A program made the position numbers and the translations under genes. A stretch of DNA of 55,517 nt, from positions 1-55,517 of the forward strand of contig NZ_NGVR01000005.1 of assembly GCF_002777965.1 (NCBI RefSeq). Direction: 5' to 3'. The notes below the pieces were generated by a model that made no database searches, was not told where the DNA came from, and saw nothing but the letters and a program-made list of their open reading frames with translations. Source of the DNA: Proteus columbae (lineage in GTDB: Bacteria; Pseudomonadota; Gammaproteobacteria; Enterobacterales; Enterobacteriaceae). Positions 35,266 through 45,800 of the stretch are shown here, one piece after another (the stretch's first letter is position 1; each line of letters opens with the position of its first letter).

Positions 35266-37665
35266 ATGAATTTAAAAAAAACAACTCAAGCTCTACTTAA
35301 CGGACAAAATCGCTATCACCTTAATGTACAGAGTTGTGATGTTTTACTTGATGTAGAATATTTCACAGGACGCGAAGCAATAAGTGATACCTACCATTAT
35401 CAAATTACTTTTACCAGCCAAGCTCAGGATTTACAACCGCAACAACTGTTGCGTCGTAGTGCGACACTTTCTTTTACTCCCACACTCAATAGCATTACAG
35501 AATTAGCAACTCAAGAGCCCATCACCAAGCAAGTTCACGGCGTTGTCACACAATTTCGGCGCCTATCTGGATCAAAAGATGAAGCCCGTTATCAATTAGT
35601 CATTGAGCCCGTATTTGCCTTATTACGCCATCAGATACGTTCTCATCGCTTTTTCCTCAATCAGTCTGTTCCTGATGTCGTTAGTCAAATTTTACGTGAG
35701 CATAATTTTAAAGATTGGGAGTTTGAATTTACACTGAAAAATGAATATCCCAAACGTGAACAAATCAACCAATATAATGAAAGTGACCGCCAATTTATTG
35801 AACGACTATTAAGCGAAGTCGGTATTTTTTATTCGTTCTATTTGCAAGATCAAACACAAACCGAAGTTATTCGTTTTGCCGATCGCCAAAGTGCTTATAC
35901 CTTTGATAAAACACTGCCTTTAAATAGTCCATCAGGCATGAATGATAATCACCAAGAAAGTGTGTGGGGATTATCATTGCATCATCAAGTGGTTGAACAG
36001 AATGTCTTAACCAAGGACTACAATCATCGACAAGCACAAGATACCTTGATTTCAGCAGTAACGGATATGACACGTGGTGAAGGGGATGAAATCCATTATG
36101 GTGAAGTTTATCATTATCAGGCTCGACATCTTTCTCGCGGTGATAAACTCACCCCTGAAGCAGAAAGCGCCAACTTTTGGGCACGGCTTGATCATGAGCG
36201 CTTTTTAACTCGTCAAACGCGCTTAAAAGGCGAAAGTAATGCAGCTTTTCTCTCTCCATTACAAGTGATAACCATCACTGATAACGCAATACCTTCATCA
36301 TTACCGTCTGTGTTTCAATCACCGATTTTAATCACTCGTCTACGTTTTAGTGGTGGTCGAGAAAAAGCGCTTCAAGTACGATTTAATGCGATTCCTTACA
36401 GTGAAACCCTTTGCTGGCGACCTACTGTTAAACCGCGTCCTATTATCACAGGTACACTTACCGCACGTATCACCAGTGCTAAAGATAACGATATTTATGC
36501 GCATCAAAATGAAGACGGTTTTTATTGGGTAAAATTTGATGCCGACCGTGACGAAAAACTGATGGGTTATGAGAGCATGCCAGTGCGCTTAGCAAAACCT
36601 TATGCGGGTGACACTTATGGAATGCACTTTCCATTAATTCAAGGTACTGAGGTCGCCATTGCTTTTCATGAAGGCGATCCGGACAGACCTTATATCGCCC
36701 ATGCGCTTCATGATTCGCGTCATCCCGATCATATCACTGACAGAAATAACACACGTAACGTTATTCGTACTCCGGCAAATAATAAACTGCGAATGGAAGA
36801 TAAGCGTGGGGAAGAACATATCAAAATCAGCACTGAGTATGGCGGTAAATCACAATTAAATTTAGGGCATATTGTTGATGCCAATCGAGATAAACGTGGC
36901 GAAGGTTTTGAATTACGCACTGACAGTTGGGGGGCAATAAGAGCAGGTAAAGGATTATTTATTAGTGCAGATAATCAAGCCAAATCAGGTGGTGAAGTGC
37001 TGGCAATGGAACCTGCAATATCGTTAGTAAAAGGGGCAATAAGTCAACTCGATGATTGTAGAGAAATTACCCAAGCACACCACAATCTCCAACCAGAAAA
37101 AGCAGGGTTAGATAATCTTTTAAAAAATACGGATAAACTAGCATCCCCTTCTATTCTAATGCATGCTCCAGAAGGAATTGGCATTATTACCAATGAAACA
37201 CTTCTTATGCAAAGTATAGGAACACTCTATGCGCAATCTAAAGGTGAAATGCATTTATCTAGTACAGAGAATATAGCCACCAACGCTTACAAAAAAATCT
37301 CTATGCTATCTCAAAAAGAAGGAATACGAATTGTCTCAGGGAAAGGACCTTTTGAATTAGAATCGCATGGCGATATCTTCGAAGCGACAGCGCTTAAAGA
37401 TATTACCGTACAATCAACTCAAGGCCATCTTCAATTAACCGCTAAAAAGGGTATCACACTCGGTTGTGGTGGTGGGTACATCAAAATAATGCCTGATGGA
37501 CAAATTGAAATTCATACACCAAGTCGATTAAGTCTAAAAGGGCAACATATTTGGAGTGAGCCGGCAAGTGAAGATTTTCCATTACCAGATCTTCCTCAAT
37601 CTGTTTGTAAAGAGTGTTTAAAGAAAGCACAAGAAAATGCTATGGGAGTCGCCATTCGTGAATAA
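35266..37665 (+). CDS. vgrG: T6SS spike protein VgrG (TssI)
   Basis: This protein trimerises to form the spike tip and carries effectors through its C-terminus. The gp27-like domain (NRYHLNVQSCDVLLDVEYFTGREA) is followed by the gp5 OB-fold and needle (VRLAKPYAGDTYGMHFPLIQGTEVAIAF, HPDHITDRNNTRNVIRT, MEDKRGEEHIKIST), a DUF2345 region and a short tail FPLPDLPQSVCKECLKKAQ. There is no extra toxin domain. The ATG at 35266 starts where family members usually do. An ATG seven codons earlier (35245) is possible, and neither has a good ribosome site. Lengths would be 799 or 806 residues. Confidence 0.93.
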   Translation: MNLKKTTQALLNGQNRYHLNVQSCDVLLDVEYFTGREAISDTYHYQITFTSQAQDLQPQQLLRRSATLSFTPTLNSITELATQEPITKQVHGVVTQFRRLSGSKDEARYQLVIEPVFALLRHQIRSHRFFLNQSVPDVVSQILREHNFKDWEFEFTLKNEYPKREQINQYNESDRQFIERLLSEVGIFYSFYLQDQTQTEVIRFADRQSAYTFDKTLPLNSPSGMNDNHQESVWGLSLHHQVVEQNVLTKDYNHRQAQDTLISAVTDMTRGEGDEIHYGEVYHYQARHLSRGDKLTPEAESANFWARLDHERFLTRQTRLKGESNAAFLSPLQVITITDNAIPSSLPSVFQSPILITRLRFSGGREKALQVRFNAIPYSETLCWRPTVKPRPIITGTLTARITSAKDNDIYAHQNEDGFYWVKFDADRDEKLMGYESMPVRLAKPYAGDTYGMHFPLIQGTEVAIAFHEGDPDRPYIAHALHDSRHPDHITDRNNTRNVIRTPANNKLRMEDKRGEEHIKISTEYGGKSQLNLGHIVDANRDKRGEGFELRTDSWGAIRAGKGLFISADNQAKSGGEVLAMEPAISLVKGAISQLDDCREITQAHHNLQPEKAGLDNLLKNTDKLASPSILMHAPEGIGIITNETLLMQSIGTLYAQSKGEMHLSSTENIATNAYKKISMLSQKEGIRIVSGKGPFELESHGDIFEATALKDITVQSTQGHLQLTAKKGITLGCGGGYIKIMPDGQIEIHTPSRLSLKGQHIWSEPASEDFPLPDLPQSVCKECLKKAQENAMGVAIRE

Positions 37666-38440
37666 TACATTGCAAGTCCCCTCAAAAGAAATAACGACAC
37701 AGTGGATAAATCAATTAAAATTAATCTCAGAAAAAACGCATCTAGATTACATTGATATTATTATTGATCAAGCAGGACTAGAGAACCCTATTGTTCCAGC
37801 GTTAATCAAAATGGATAATGAGATTAGATGGTTTTCTCTTTTCACTAATATGCCAGAAGAAGGTTTTTTGGAACAAGCCCCTCTACTTATTCGTATTGAG
37901 TGGAATAAAAGCACACACTTAATTTTAATAGAAGAGTTGTTTGAGTTACTTTATTCAGAACCTAGATTATTAATAACATCATCCCCACTTTCATTTAATA
38001 TGTTATCTACTTTTTTACTTTCTCTTGCAGAAGTAGAATGGGGATTTAAATCTTGTTTACTTCGTTTTTATGATACACGCGTATTTCCAACATTAGTAAA
38101 TAATATTCTAACCTCAGAACAACAAAAAAGATTTACTGATATTACTTTTATTTGGGGCTGGCTAGATAGAGATAATGATATGAGTTGGTTACTAGGAAGT
38201 TATCACCCAGAGATTGAAGATAAAAATTTTCCAATAATGCAATTTAATGATACTCAAATAAATAAAATTGGCTGTATTAGTGATGCTGAAGAACTAAGGT
38301 CATATTCTGAATTTAATAACACATCCATAACTCAAGAAGAAAATTTCAATCACTTATATAACCTTGCTATTCAAGCTAATAATAGTGACCACTTAGGCAC
38401 TGTAGAGGAATATATTCGCAAACACTCTTTTAATAATTAA
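37658..38440 (+). CDS. DUF4123 effector-loading adaptor protein
   Basis: The protein shows the DUF4123 pattern: DYIDIIIDQAGLENP, FSLFTNMPEEGFLEQAPLLIRI, and LRFYDTRVFPTLVNNILTSEQQ with the FIWGWLDRD block. These adaptors (Tap/TEC) load effectors onto the matching VgrG. I chose the GTG at 37658 (260 residues) because GGGAG lies eight bases upstream. It overlaps the vgrG end by eight bases. The ATG at 37637 is possible. Its position between vgrG and PAAR suggests it serves one of the flanking lipases. Confidence 0.85.
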   Translation: MNNTLQVPSKEITTQWINQLKLISEKTHLDYIDIIIDQAGLENPIVPALIKMDNEIRWFSLFTNMPEEGFLEQAPLLIRIEWNKSTHLILIEELFELLYSEPRLLITSSPLSFNMLSTFLLSLAEVEWGFKSCLLRFYDTRVFPTLVNNILTSEQQKRFTDITFIWGWLDRDNDMSWLLGSYHPEIEDKNFPIMQFNDTQINKIGCISDAEELRSYSEFNNTSITQEENFNHLYNLAIQANNSDHLGTVEEYIRKHSFNN

Positions 38441-38488
38441 ATTATTCATATTACTATTTTTCAAATTCACACTTAAAAAGAAAATAAA

Positions 38489-38746
38489 ATGAAAAAGATA
38501 ATTAGAGTTGGAGATACCTTAAATCCTTATGGTGGAAAAGTTATGACCGGAAGCTACTTAGCGTATGGAAAACCTATCGCTTGTATTGGTGATTCTGTTA
38601 TTTGTAATAAACATGGTGAAAATCAAATTATCGAAGGAGCAAAAAACTCAATCATAAATAAAAAGGCAATTGCATTAGATGGACATCATTGCGCTTGTGG
38701 TTGTACTTTAGTAAGTTCCCTTTCTAACATCAATGTTAAATCATAA
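38489..38746 (+). CDS. PAAR-domain spike tip protein
   Basis: The 85-residue protein caps the VgrG trimer. It shows the PAAR start IRVGDTLNPYGGKVMTGS, the middle GKPIACIGDSVICNKHGENQIIEG and the metal-binding end ALDGHHCACGCTLVSS. It has no toxin extension, so effectors must be recruited as separate proteins. It lies 48 bases after the adaptor and 50 before the second immunity gene. Confidence 0.9.
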   Translation: MKKIIRVGDTLNPYGGKVMTGSYLAYGKPIACIGDSVICNKHGENQIIEGAKNSIINKKAIALDGHHCACGCTLVSSLSNINVKS

Positions 38747-38796
38747 ACTAATTATTTATATTCCATTATTATTTTATAATAAATAAAGTAGGTAAT

Positions 38797-39324
38797 ATGA
38801 TTAAATTAAAAATAATATTATTAATTCTAGCCTATTCCTTTTTCCTTTCCGGTTGTGCCAATGCCGGTTCTTGGGGGACAAAACCGGAAAACTCCATATT
38901 GGGAGCTGGGCTTCAAGGCTATAACCACACACAATTTGAAATTTCAGGATTTTCAATTAATGAAGGTTACGGCAGTATTGGCGGCACTGTATGTTGTGTG
39001 ATGATCCCCGAAAAATGGCGCCCTAATTTAATCGCACATATTCAATGGAAAAAGGTCGATACCACAAAATTCCCACCACCTCCTGATTTTGATCAAGTTG
39101 AAGCCTATAAACGCTGGAAACAACAACTCCGCGATAATACCTCGACCCACGAAGCTTGGGTACCTATTCCGCAATATGATAAAGAAGTGTGTGGGGTCGA
39201 TGTCCATTTTTTACCTTGTGACGAAGTGAAAATCACCACGTCTTGCTATAGCTATGGTGATCCTAAATACCCAATTAATGAGCCTCATAATTTGAAGGAG
39301 CCCGCCGTATGTTCGAAGAAATAA
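38797..39324 (+). CDS. DUF3304 lipoprotein, probable immunity to the second Tle1-type effector (module 2)
   Basis: The 175-residue protein has a lipoprotein signal peptide ending FFLSGC (lipid-bearing Cys20), then the DUF3304 domain with conserved cysteines (GTVCCVMIP, CGVDVHFLPCDEVKITTSC, AVCSKK). It aligns with the module 1 protein in its core but carries an insertion of about 20 residues (around FDQVEAYKRWKQQL). Its 3' end overlaps the effector gene by 16 bases. A role as periplasmic inhibitor is inferred from the family and the pairing. Confidence 0.8.
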   Translation: MIKLKIILLILAYSFFLSGCANAGSWGTKPENSILGAGLQGYNHTQFEISGFSINEGYGSIGGTVCCVMIPEKWRPNLIAHIQWKKVDTTKFPPPPDFDQVEAYKRWKQQLRDNTSTHEAWVPIPQYDKEVCGVDVHFLPCDEVKITTSCYSYGDPKYPINEPHNLKEPAVCSKK

Positions 39325-41663
39325 AAGCAGAGCCAGTTTGGGTACCTAATCATTTCCCCGATAAAGGTCGGTTAAAATTAACTCAACAACAAATAGAACA
39401 TAACTATAAAACACGAGAACAAGAGAAACGAAATCATAATTCCAGCCTTGCTAGTGTAAAAAATAACTGCTGTCGTAATTTACATATTAGTTTCTTTTTT
39501 GATGGCACCAACAATAACCGCAAAGCGGATATGAAGGCTGAGCCTAAAACCGCCACCAATATTACTCGATTATTTGAAGCCACCAATGAAGATGAAAATA
39601 ATCCTAATAAAAAAGGAAGAGAGTATTTTAAATACTATATGCCTGGAGTTGGTACCGCCTTTCCTGAAATAGCAGAATATAACTTCACTAATATGGGCTT
39701 AATATTTGCAACTGGCGGAGAAAATCGTATTAATTGGGCACTATTAATGTTAGCAAACACATTAAGTGTAGCTTCTGGTAATAAGAGGTTAGAAATATCT
39801 GAATTACGTACTCACTTAAAAGATATGGCAACCCCAACATATATTCCTATTAGTGGTAAAGGGCGTCGCCGTGCCGTTATCTACTCTTTAGTTAATAAAA
39901 AAGAGATTATTGAAGGATTACAACTTAAACCTAACACATTAACGATTAAACTTTATGTTTATGGTTTCTCTCGTGGTGCGGCGGAAGCAAGAACCTTTGT
40001 TAATTGGGTGACGCAATTATTTGATACCCCAGAAGGAGCCGATAAACCTGTTCAAAAATTATGTGGTATTGATGTAAAAGTCGAATTTATCGGTATTTTA
40101 GATACCGTCCCCTCTGTGGGTATAGTGCATTTGGCTCCTTTCTTTTCGGGTCATATGGATTGGGCAAATGGCACTCAACAACTCCCTAATGAAAGGCAAT
40201 TTCCTCGTTTTATTAAATGTTGTCGTCATTTTGTTTCTGCCCATGAACAACGTTTTTGTTTTCCATTAGACACAATAAGACGTCCTTATGTTTGGGATAA
40301 TAAAGATAATAAACATGGTTATTATCCTAAAATACCTGATATTGAAGAAGTGGTTTACCCCGGTGTTCACTCTGATATTGGCGGGGGGTATTTGGTCGGT
40401 GATCAGGGCAAGGCATTTGAAGACCCTTCCATGTTAGTTTCACAAATCGTCTTACATGATCTTTATCTTTCAGCATTTCTTACAGGAGCACCATTAAATA
40501 TTACTGGTACTTCACCTAAAAATAGTAGTGGGAAAGTAATGTGTAATAACATTACGAGAGAGATCTATGAACTTTTTGAAATCAACCCAATTCTAATTCA
40601 ACGTTTTAATGCTTGGCGAAAAATTACATTAGGGTTACCACCAGTGGCTACTACTCATTTCTCAGGAAGCTTCAATGCTTGCCGTGCAAATATGTCATTA
40701 GAAAAAATCGTCGAAAAGCAGATGGCATGGATGACGGCTTGGCGTATTGATAGATATGCCGATATGAATCTTTTTAATCAAGATTTTTATAAAAATGCAG
40801 TCCAGCATGGCACTGAAAAGATAAAGACAGATAGAGAACAATGGAATAAACAAAAAGATGAGAAAGAAGAACAACAAAAAGAAAAAATAAAAAATGGTAC
40901 AGACACCATATCACCAGGAAATCTTGTAGGACCTCGTATTTATGAACCCATGCTGGGGAAAACACAATTAAGAGAAGGCGCTGAAGAATTTAAAGCGGAC
41001 TATTATGATGAACGAAGAGAAGTCCGAAATTGGAAACAATTTTCTGTCGATAACTTACTAACGAATATAATGTGCTTATTAAATACTGATGATGAAAAAG
41101 CCGAATATTTTTATATGAAAAAAAGTGGTGATGATATTTATAAAAAAGGTGATGGATTTCCTCTATTTAAAAAAAACAATACGCCAGATCCCGAGGAATT
41201 ATTAACAAGAGATTTATTTGATAACCAATTTCATGATTCTCGTGCTTGGTTTATGCATGATGCATTACAATCTAGAGAACCTTGGGCAAGCTATTTTAGC
41301 TATCGAATGATTTATGCGGGCAGTGAAACTAATAAATTTTTATCACCTGTTGCAATTGCCGGAAAAATCATTGGTGTTGCCACATTTATTGGCGGTATGG
41401 CGTATGTAGTTAAACAAAAGAATATTAAAAATGTATTAGGTGCTTTTGCCGGCACATTAGGCGTTATGTCAATGGAATATGAAGTGGTAAATGCGGTAAC
41501 TGGATTAGCATTACCTATTAATCCAGAGGATGTTAAACCGACTAAAAATGCAGGGCCTGTACAATCAATTGCTGTAGCCCAATCAGTTATTGAGCAAACA
41601 CAAGGTGTTATTAATAGTTTGACTCAAGTTATTGATACAAAAAAAATCTTACAGATTGCTTAA
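39309..41663 (+). CDS. Tle1-family T6SS phospholipase effector (DUF2235), module 2
   Basis: The 784-residue alpha/beta hydrolase is paralogous to the module 1 effector. It has SFFFDGTNNNRKAD (residues 61-74), YGFSRGAAEARTF (Ser221), GILDTVPSVG (Asp265) and YPGVHSDIGGGY (His354). The catalytic halves align closely. The C-terminal portion shares only short blocks (HDSRAWFMH, REPWASYFSYRMIY) and ends with a possible membrane segment (IAGKIIGVATFIGGMAYVV). There is no signal peptide. Loading through the nearby DUF4123, PAAR and VgrG proteins is inferred. Confidence 0.87.
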   Translation: MFEEIKAEPVWVPNHFPDKGRLKLTQQQIEHNYKTREQEKRNHNSSLASVKNNCCRNLHISFFFDGTNNNRKADMKAEPKTATNITRLFEATNEDENNPNKKGREYFKYYMPGVGTAFPEIAEYNFTNMGLIFATGGENRINWALLMLANTLSVASGNKRLEISELRTHLKDMATPTYIPISGKGRRRAVIYSLVNKKEIIEGLQLKPNTLTIKLYVYGFSRGAAEARTFVNWVTQLFDTPEGADKPVQKLCGIDVKVEFIGILDTVPSVGIVHLAPFFSGHMDWANGTQQLPNERQFPRFIKCCRHFVSAHEQRFCFPLDTIRRPYVWDNKDNKHGYYPKIPDIEEVVYPGVHSDIGGGYLVGDQGKAFEDPSMLVSQIVLHDLYLSAFLTGAPLNITGTSPKNSSGKVMCNNITREIYELFEINPILIQRFNAWRKITLGLPPVATTHFSGSFNACRANMSLEKIVEKQMAWMTAWRIDRYADMNLFNQDFYKNAVQHGTEKIKTDREQWNKQKDEKEEQQKEKIKNGTDTISPGNLVGPRIYEPMLGKTQLREGAEEFKADYYDERREVRNWKQFSVDNLLTNIMCLLNTDDEKAEYFYMKKSGDDIYKKGDGFPLFKKNNTPDPEELLTRDLFDNQFHDSRAWFMHDALQSREPWASYFSYRMIYAGSETNKFLSPVAIAGKIIGVATFIGGMAYVVKQKNIKNVLGAFAGTLGVMSMEYEVVNAVTGLALPINPEDVKPTKNAGPVQSIAVAQSVIEQTQGVINSLTQVIDTKKILQIA

Positions 41664-41722
41664 ATTATTATTAACAACCCTATTTATTTAAATTCTATCT
41701 TTAAAAAATCAGGAGATTTTTC

Positions 41723-42856
41723 GTGAGATACCCTCCGCGTTACCCTGAGTTTTCACAAGATAAACCAATAAATTGGAAAAAGTTATTAAAATGGATGCTT
41801 ATCCTTATTGGTTTATCTTTATTTGTTACCAATGTTATTTCATCAAACAGTAAAGTAGAAAATAAATATTTTATTTTAATATCCAGCATTTTCATTCCCA
41901 TTTTTATTTCATCATTTTTATTTTTAATTTATCTTTTTTTAAAAACATTAAATAATCACAACAATAACTTATTTAAAAAACAATTCGATGATGATAATAA
42001 AAAATGGTGGTTATACCATAGTGCTTCAATCCCCATAAAAGACGCAATTATTATCGGCTCTCTTGGTGAGAATCAACATAAATGGCATCAAGTTTTAAAA
42101 ATTAGACCTGTTTCACCACTTCCTATAATAGAAGATGGTCAAGAGCGCATTCCTTGCTCTGCACTTATCGGAAATAAAAAAAATAGAGAAGAAATGATGG
42201 CTAAATTACTGGCAGATCATTTTATAAATGGAGAAGAAAACAACATAGACAATATTAAAATCGATAATATTTATTGGAAAGGGAGTCAATCCAGCCTAAA
42301 TAAATTTATTGAGCATCTAAAAAGTCACCATATTTTACCACCACTAAAAACTATATTTATTGACTCAGTAAACACATTAGATACCATTATTGATAATTAT
42401 TATCTTCACTATAAAGCTAAGTATTATAACCTTGTTGGTGGTTCTAATATTTTTGATGACATCAATACAGGTAGATTGGCTGAAACCGGTTTTTTATGGA
42501 CAATATTTCCAAATAAAGATGCTTACTATTTACATCGTTGTGAAGTATCAAATAATGAAAACACTAATGAGTTAGCATCTCAAATAATGAAATATTCAGG
42601 GATAGAAAACTCACCAGAAGTAAATATATCGATTGATACTCAAGCATCTTATTCTTTTTTATCAACACAACTCTATTCAGCCGATAATATCGTACAAGAT
42701 TACTTTGGTAACAGTAGTTGCTCATCACCATTTTTAGCTATTTCATTTTCTGTTCTACATTGTATGAATAACGACATTAGTAGCTGTGGATGGATTTCAG
42801 GATATTATAACAATCAATATATAGCAGGGGTTATTCATAAAGATGAAAATCAATGA
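41723..42856 (+). CDS. Unidentified T6SS-associated two-TM protein
   Basis: I do not recognise this 377-residue protein. It has two adjacent transmembrane helices (about residues 22-40 and 50-73), a short cytoplasmic start and a long soluble domain with no motif I can name. The same two-helix start is seen in the next gene, tssM. The GTG start has AGGAG seven bases upstream. Its end overlaps tssM by 14 bases, so it is co-translated with a core membrane component. Possible roles are an accessory of the TssJLM complex or an extra immunity protein for module 2. Confidence 0.65.
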   Translation: MRYPPRYPEFSQDKPINWKKLLKWMLILIGLSLFVTNVISSNSKVENKYFILISSIFIPIFISSFLFLIYLFLKTLNNHNNNLFKKQFDDDNKKWWLYHSASIPIKDAIIIGSLGENQHKWHQVLKIRPVSPLPIIEDGQERIPCSALIGNKKNREEMMAKLLADHFINGEENNIDNIKIDNIYWKGSQSSLNKFIEHLKSHHILPPLKTIFIDSVNTLDTIIDNYYLHYKAKYYNLVGGSNIFDDINTGRLAETGFLWTIFPNKDAYYLHRCEVSNNENTNELASQIMKYSGIENSPEVNISIDTQASYSFLSTQLYSADNIVQDYFGNSSCSSPFLAISFSVLHCMNNDISSCGWISGYYNNQYIAGVIHKDENQ

Positions 42857-45800
42857 TAAGCTTTCTTCAACTCGGGATTTATTTATTATTTATACTGTTA
42901 TTCTTACAATATCCCTTTTTACATTAAGTATACTTTATTATCTTTTTGGTAATGAGATCTTAGAAACAGATTACTCCCCTAAAGAAATTATATTTTTTAC
43001 TTTTTCCAGTTGGATAGCTTTATTATTAGCTTTTCCATTTTTTATTTATGGATGGAAGAAAGTTATTCCATTACTCAGTAAACCTTTCTTATATAATACA
43101 AAAACATTACCAGAAATAAACAAACAAAATAATTCATTTATTGATGATATATTTAAACAATATGGTCATCGTAATTCAAAAAATTTAATACGCATACTCC
43201 TTATCGGCACGCCCCTTTCTGTCGAAAAACACACCCCTAACCTAACAACAGATATCTGGCAAGAAAACAATGGCACGTTGCTTATTTATGGTGGCGATAT
43301 CAATCAAAGTATTGATGAAAGTTTAATTCAAGATTTAAAACAACTGCGCCACCGTCGTCCACTTGATGGGGTTATTTGGGTGTCAGAAAATAGCTTATCG
43401 CAACAACCACTGGGTTATTCCTTATTTAACCACTTGAATCCAATCAATACAGACACAGCAAGCCGTTATTTCCACCAGCTATTTCGCCAATTACGCTGGC
43501 AAGCCCCCATTTGGCTTTGGAATATCAGTAATAACGGTGAAATAACGACAAATGAAACGCCCACAGTGCTTTATTCAGTGCCTTTAAAAGCCACTTCTGA
43601 AATACTTTCTAATAACTTAAAAACGCTTTTGCCTGCATTAGTGGAACAAGGCACACAGGCGGTCTTACACAATCACACACACACCTATTTACTGGCTTTA
43701 GCCCGTTTTTTACAGCATGAAGGCAGTGAAAAACTCGCGAATAACTTGGCTCCGCTTTTATCGGGTTATCGCTCATTACCTTTTGCGGGAGTGCTCTTTA
43801 GTACACCTATTTACGATAATACGTCTGCAACTTTATCACTAAATAATCAATGGACTTCAGATCCCCATTGGAAAGCACTGCTTACAGCAAATTCACAATT
43901 ACCCTCTGAATTAAAAGCATCCCCTTTAGGTCTAAATTCAAAACGGATTTTGCAATATACCGTTGCCACTGCCATGACACTGTGGGGAGTTGGCATGGTG
44001 GTTTCTTATTTTATGAATCGCCAATTAATTACCCAAAGCCAACAACAAGCACAGCTGGCAACAGACAATCATCAATCTGAATTTGCCCGCTTACAGGCTC
44101 AATATGGCTTACAACAAACATTGGGTTTATTGAGTTATCGCGAAAAAACGTCTGTTCCATTTTGGCTACGCTTTGGTCTAAGCTGTAATAACCAATTACT
44201 CAGCCACTTATGGCCTGTTTATAGTCAATCCATGTTGCCGTTATTACGTGATTCAACCCAACAGCATCTTGAAAATTATCTTCACGCGTTTATGCAGTTT
44301 CCGCCTGAAAGCGCAGAACGCATTGAAGGTGCTCAATCCGCTTATCAAGCATTAAAAGCGTATTTAATGATGAGTGATCCAACGCGCATCGAACCCACTT
44401 TTTTTACCGAAAGTGCATTAAGTATTTGGCCTGAATATAACGGATTAAAAGAAGGGGAATGGCAGACATTAGGCACAGAACTATTAACCTTCTATGCTGC
44501 TCAATTACCTTATCACAATGAATGGACAATCAAGCCTAATCGTAATTTAGTCGCTGGAAGCCGAACTATTCTTATACGCCAAATTGGTCAACGCAATGGC
44601 GAGTCCGCACTTTACCAAAAAATATTACAACAAGCTCAGCATAACTTTGCGGATATAACATTAAATGATATGACGGGGGATACCGATGTCAGTTTCTTAC
44701 TCAGCACCTCTGAAACCATACCCGGTATTTTTACACGTAAAGCTTGGGAAGAATCGATTGAACCTGCGATCAAAAAAGCCGTTCATGAAAGGCGAGAAGA
44801 AATAGATTGGGTATTAAGTGACACACAAAAAGAAACTGATATTGATATCTCACCTGAAAAATTGCAACAAAATCTCACTGAGCGTTATTTTAATGATTTT
44901 TCAGGAAGTTGGTTAAGCTTCCTTAATGGTTTGCAGTGGCGAGAAACGCAAAGTCTCTCAGATACCATTGATCAACTCACATTAATGAGCGATGTCAGAC
45001 AATCTCCCATTATTGCGCTGATGAATACGCTTTCTTATCAAGGTAAAACAGGCCGCCAACAAGAAAAATTAGCAGACTCTTTTGTTAACTCAGCTAAGGA
45101 TTTATTAAGCAAAGAGCAACAACCTGTAATTAGCCAAAAAGCAGAATTTACCGGCCCTCTAGAGCCTGTTTTTGCCCCGATACTGGCCTTTACTGATCCA
45201 CAATCTTCAGCACAAAATAGTGATGCATTAAGCTTACAAGCTTATCTCACACGCGTGACAAGAGTTCGCTTAAAACTCCAACAAGTTGTTAATGCCCCTG
45301 ATCCACAAGCGATGTCTCAAGCCTTAGCTCGAAGTGTTTTTGAAGGAAAAACAGTCGATTTATCAGAAACGCAAGATTACGGTAGCTTAATCGCCGCAAG
45401 CTTTGGTCAAGAATGGAACAGCTTTGGAAAAACACTGCTTGTACAACCCCTATCTCAGGCATGGCAACAGTTATTAGCGCCAACTTCACAGGGTATCAAC
45501 ACCCAATGGCGAAATGCGATTGTTAATGATTGGAATAGCGCGTTTGGTGGTCGCTATCCACTCAAAAATACGCAAAGTGACATCTCACTTCCTTTAATGG
45601 CGCAATATTTACGCCCTGATAATGGTCGTATCCAACGTTTTCTTGAGACTCACCTTAACGGTGTTTTACATAAAGAAGGGACACACTGGGTACCCGATAC
45701 CACCAATGCTCAAGGCTTAACCTTTAATCCTGAGTTCTTAAAAGCATTAGATAAACTAAGCTACTTAGGGGATGTGGTTTTTGCGAATGGTGAAGCACGA

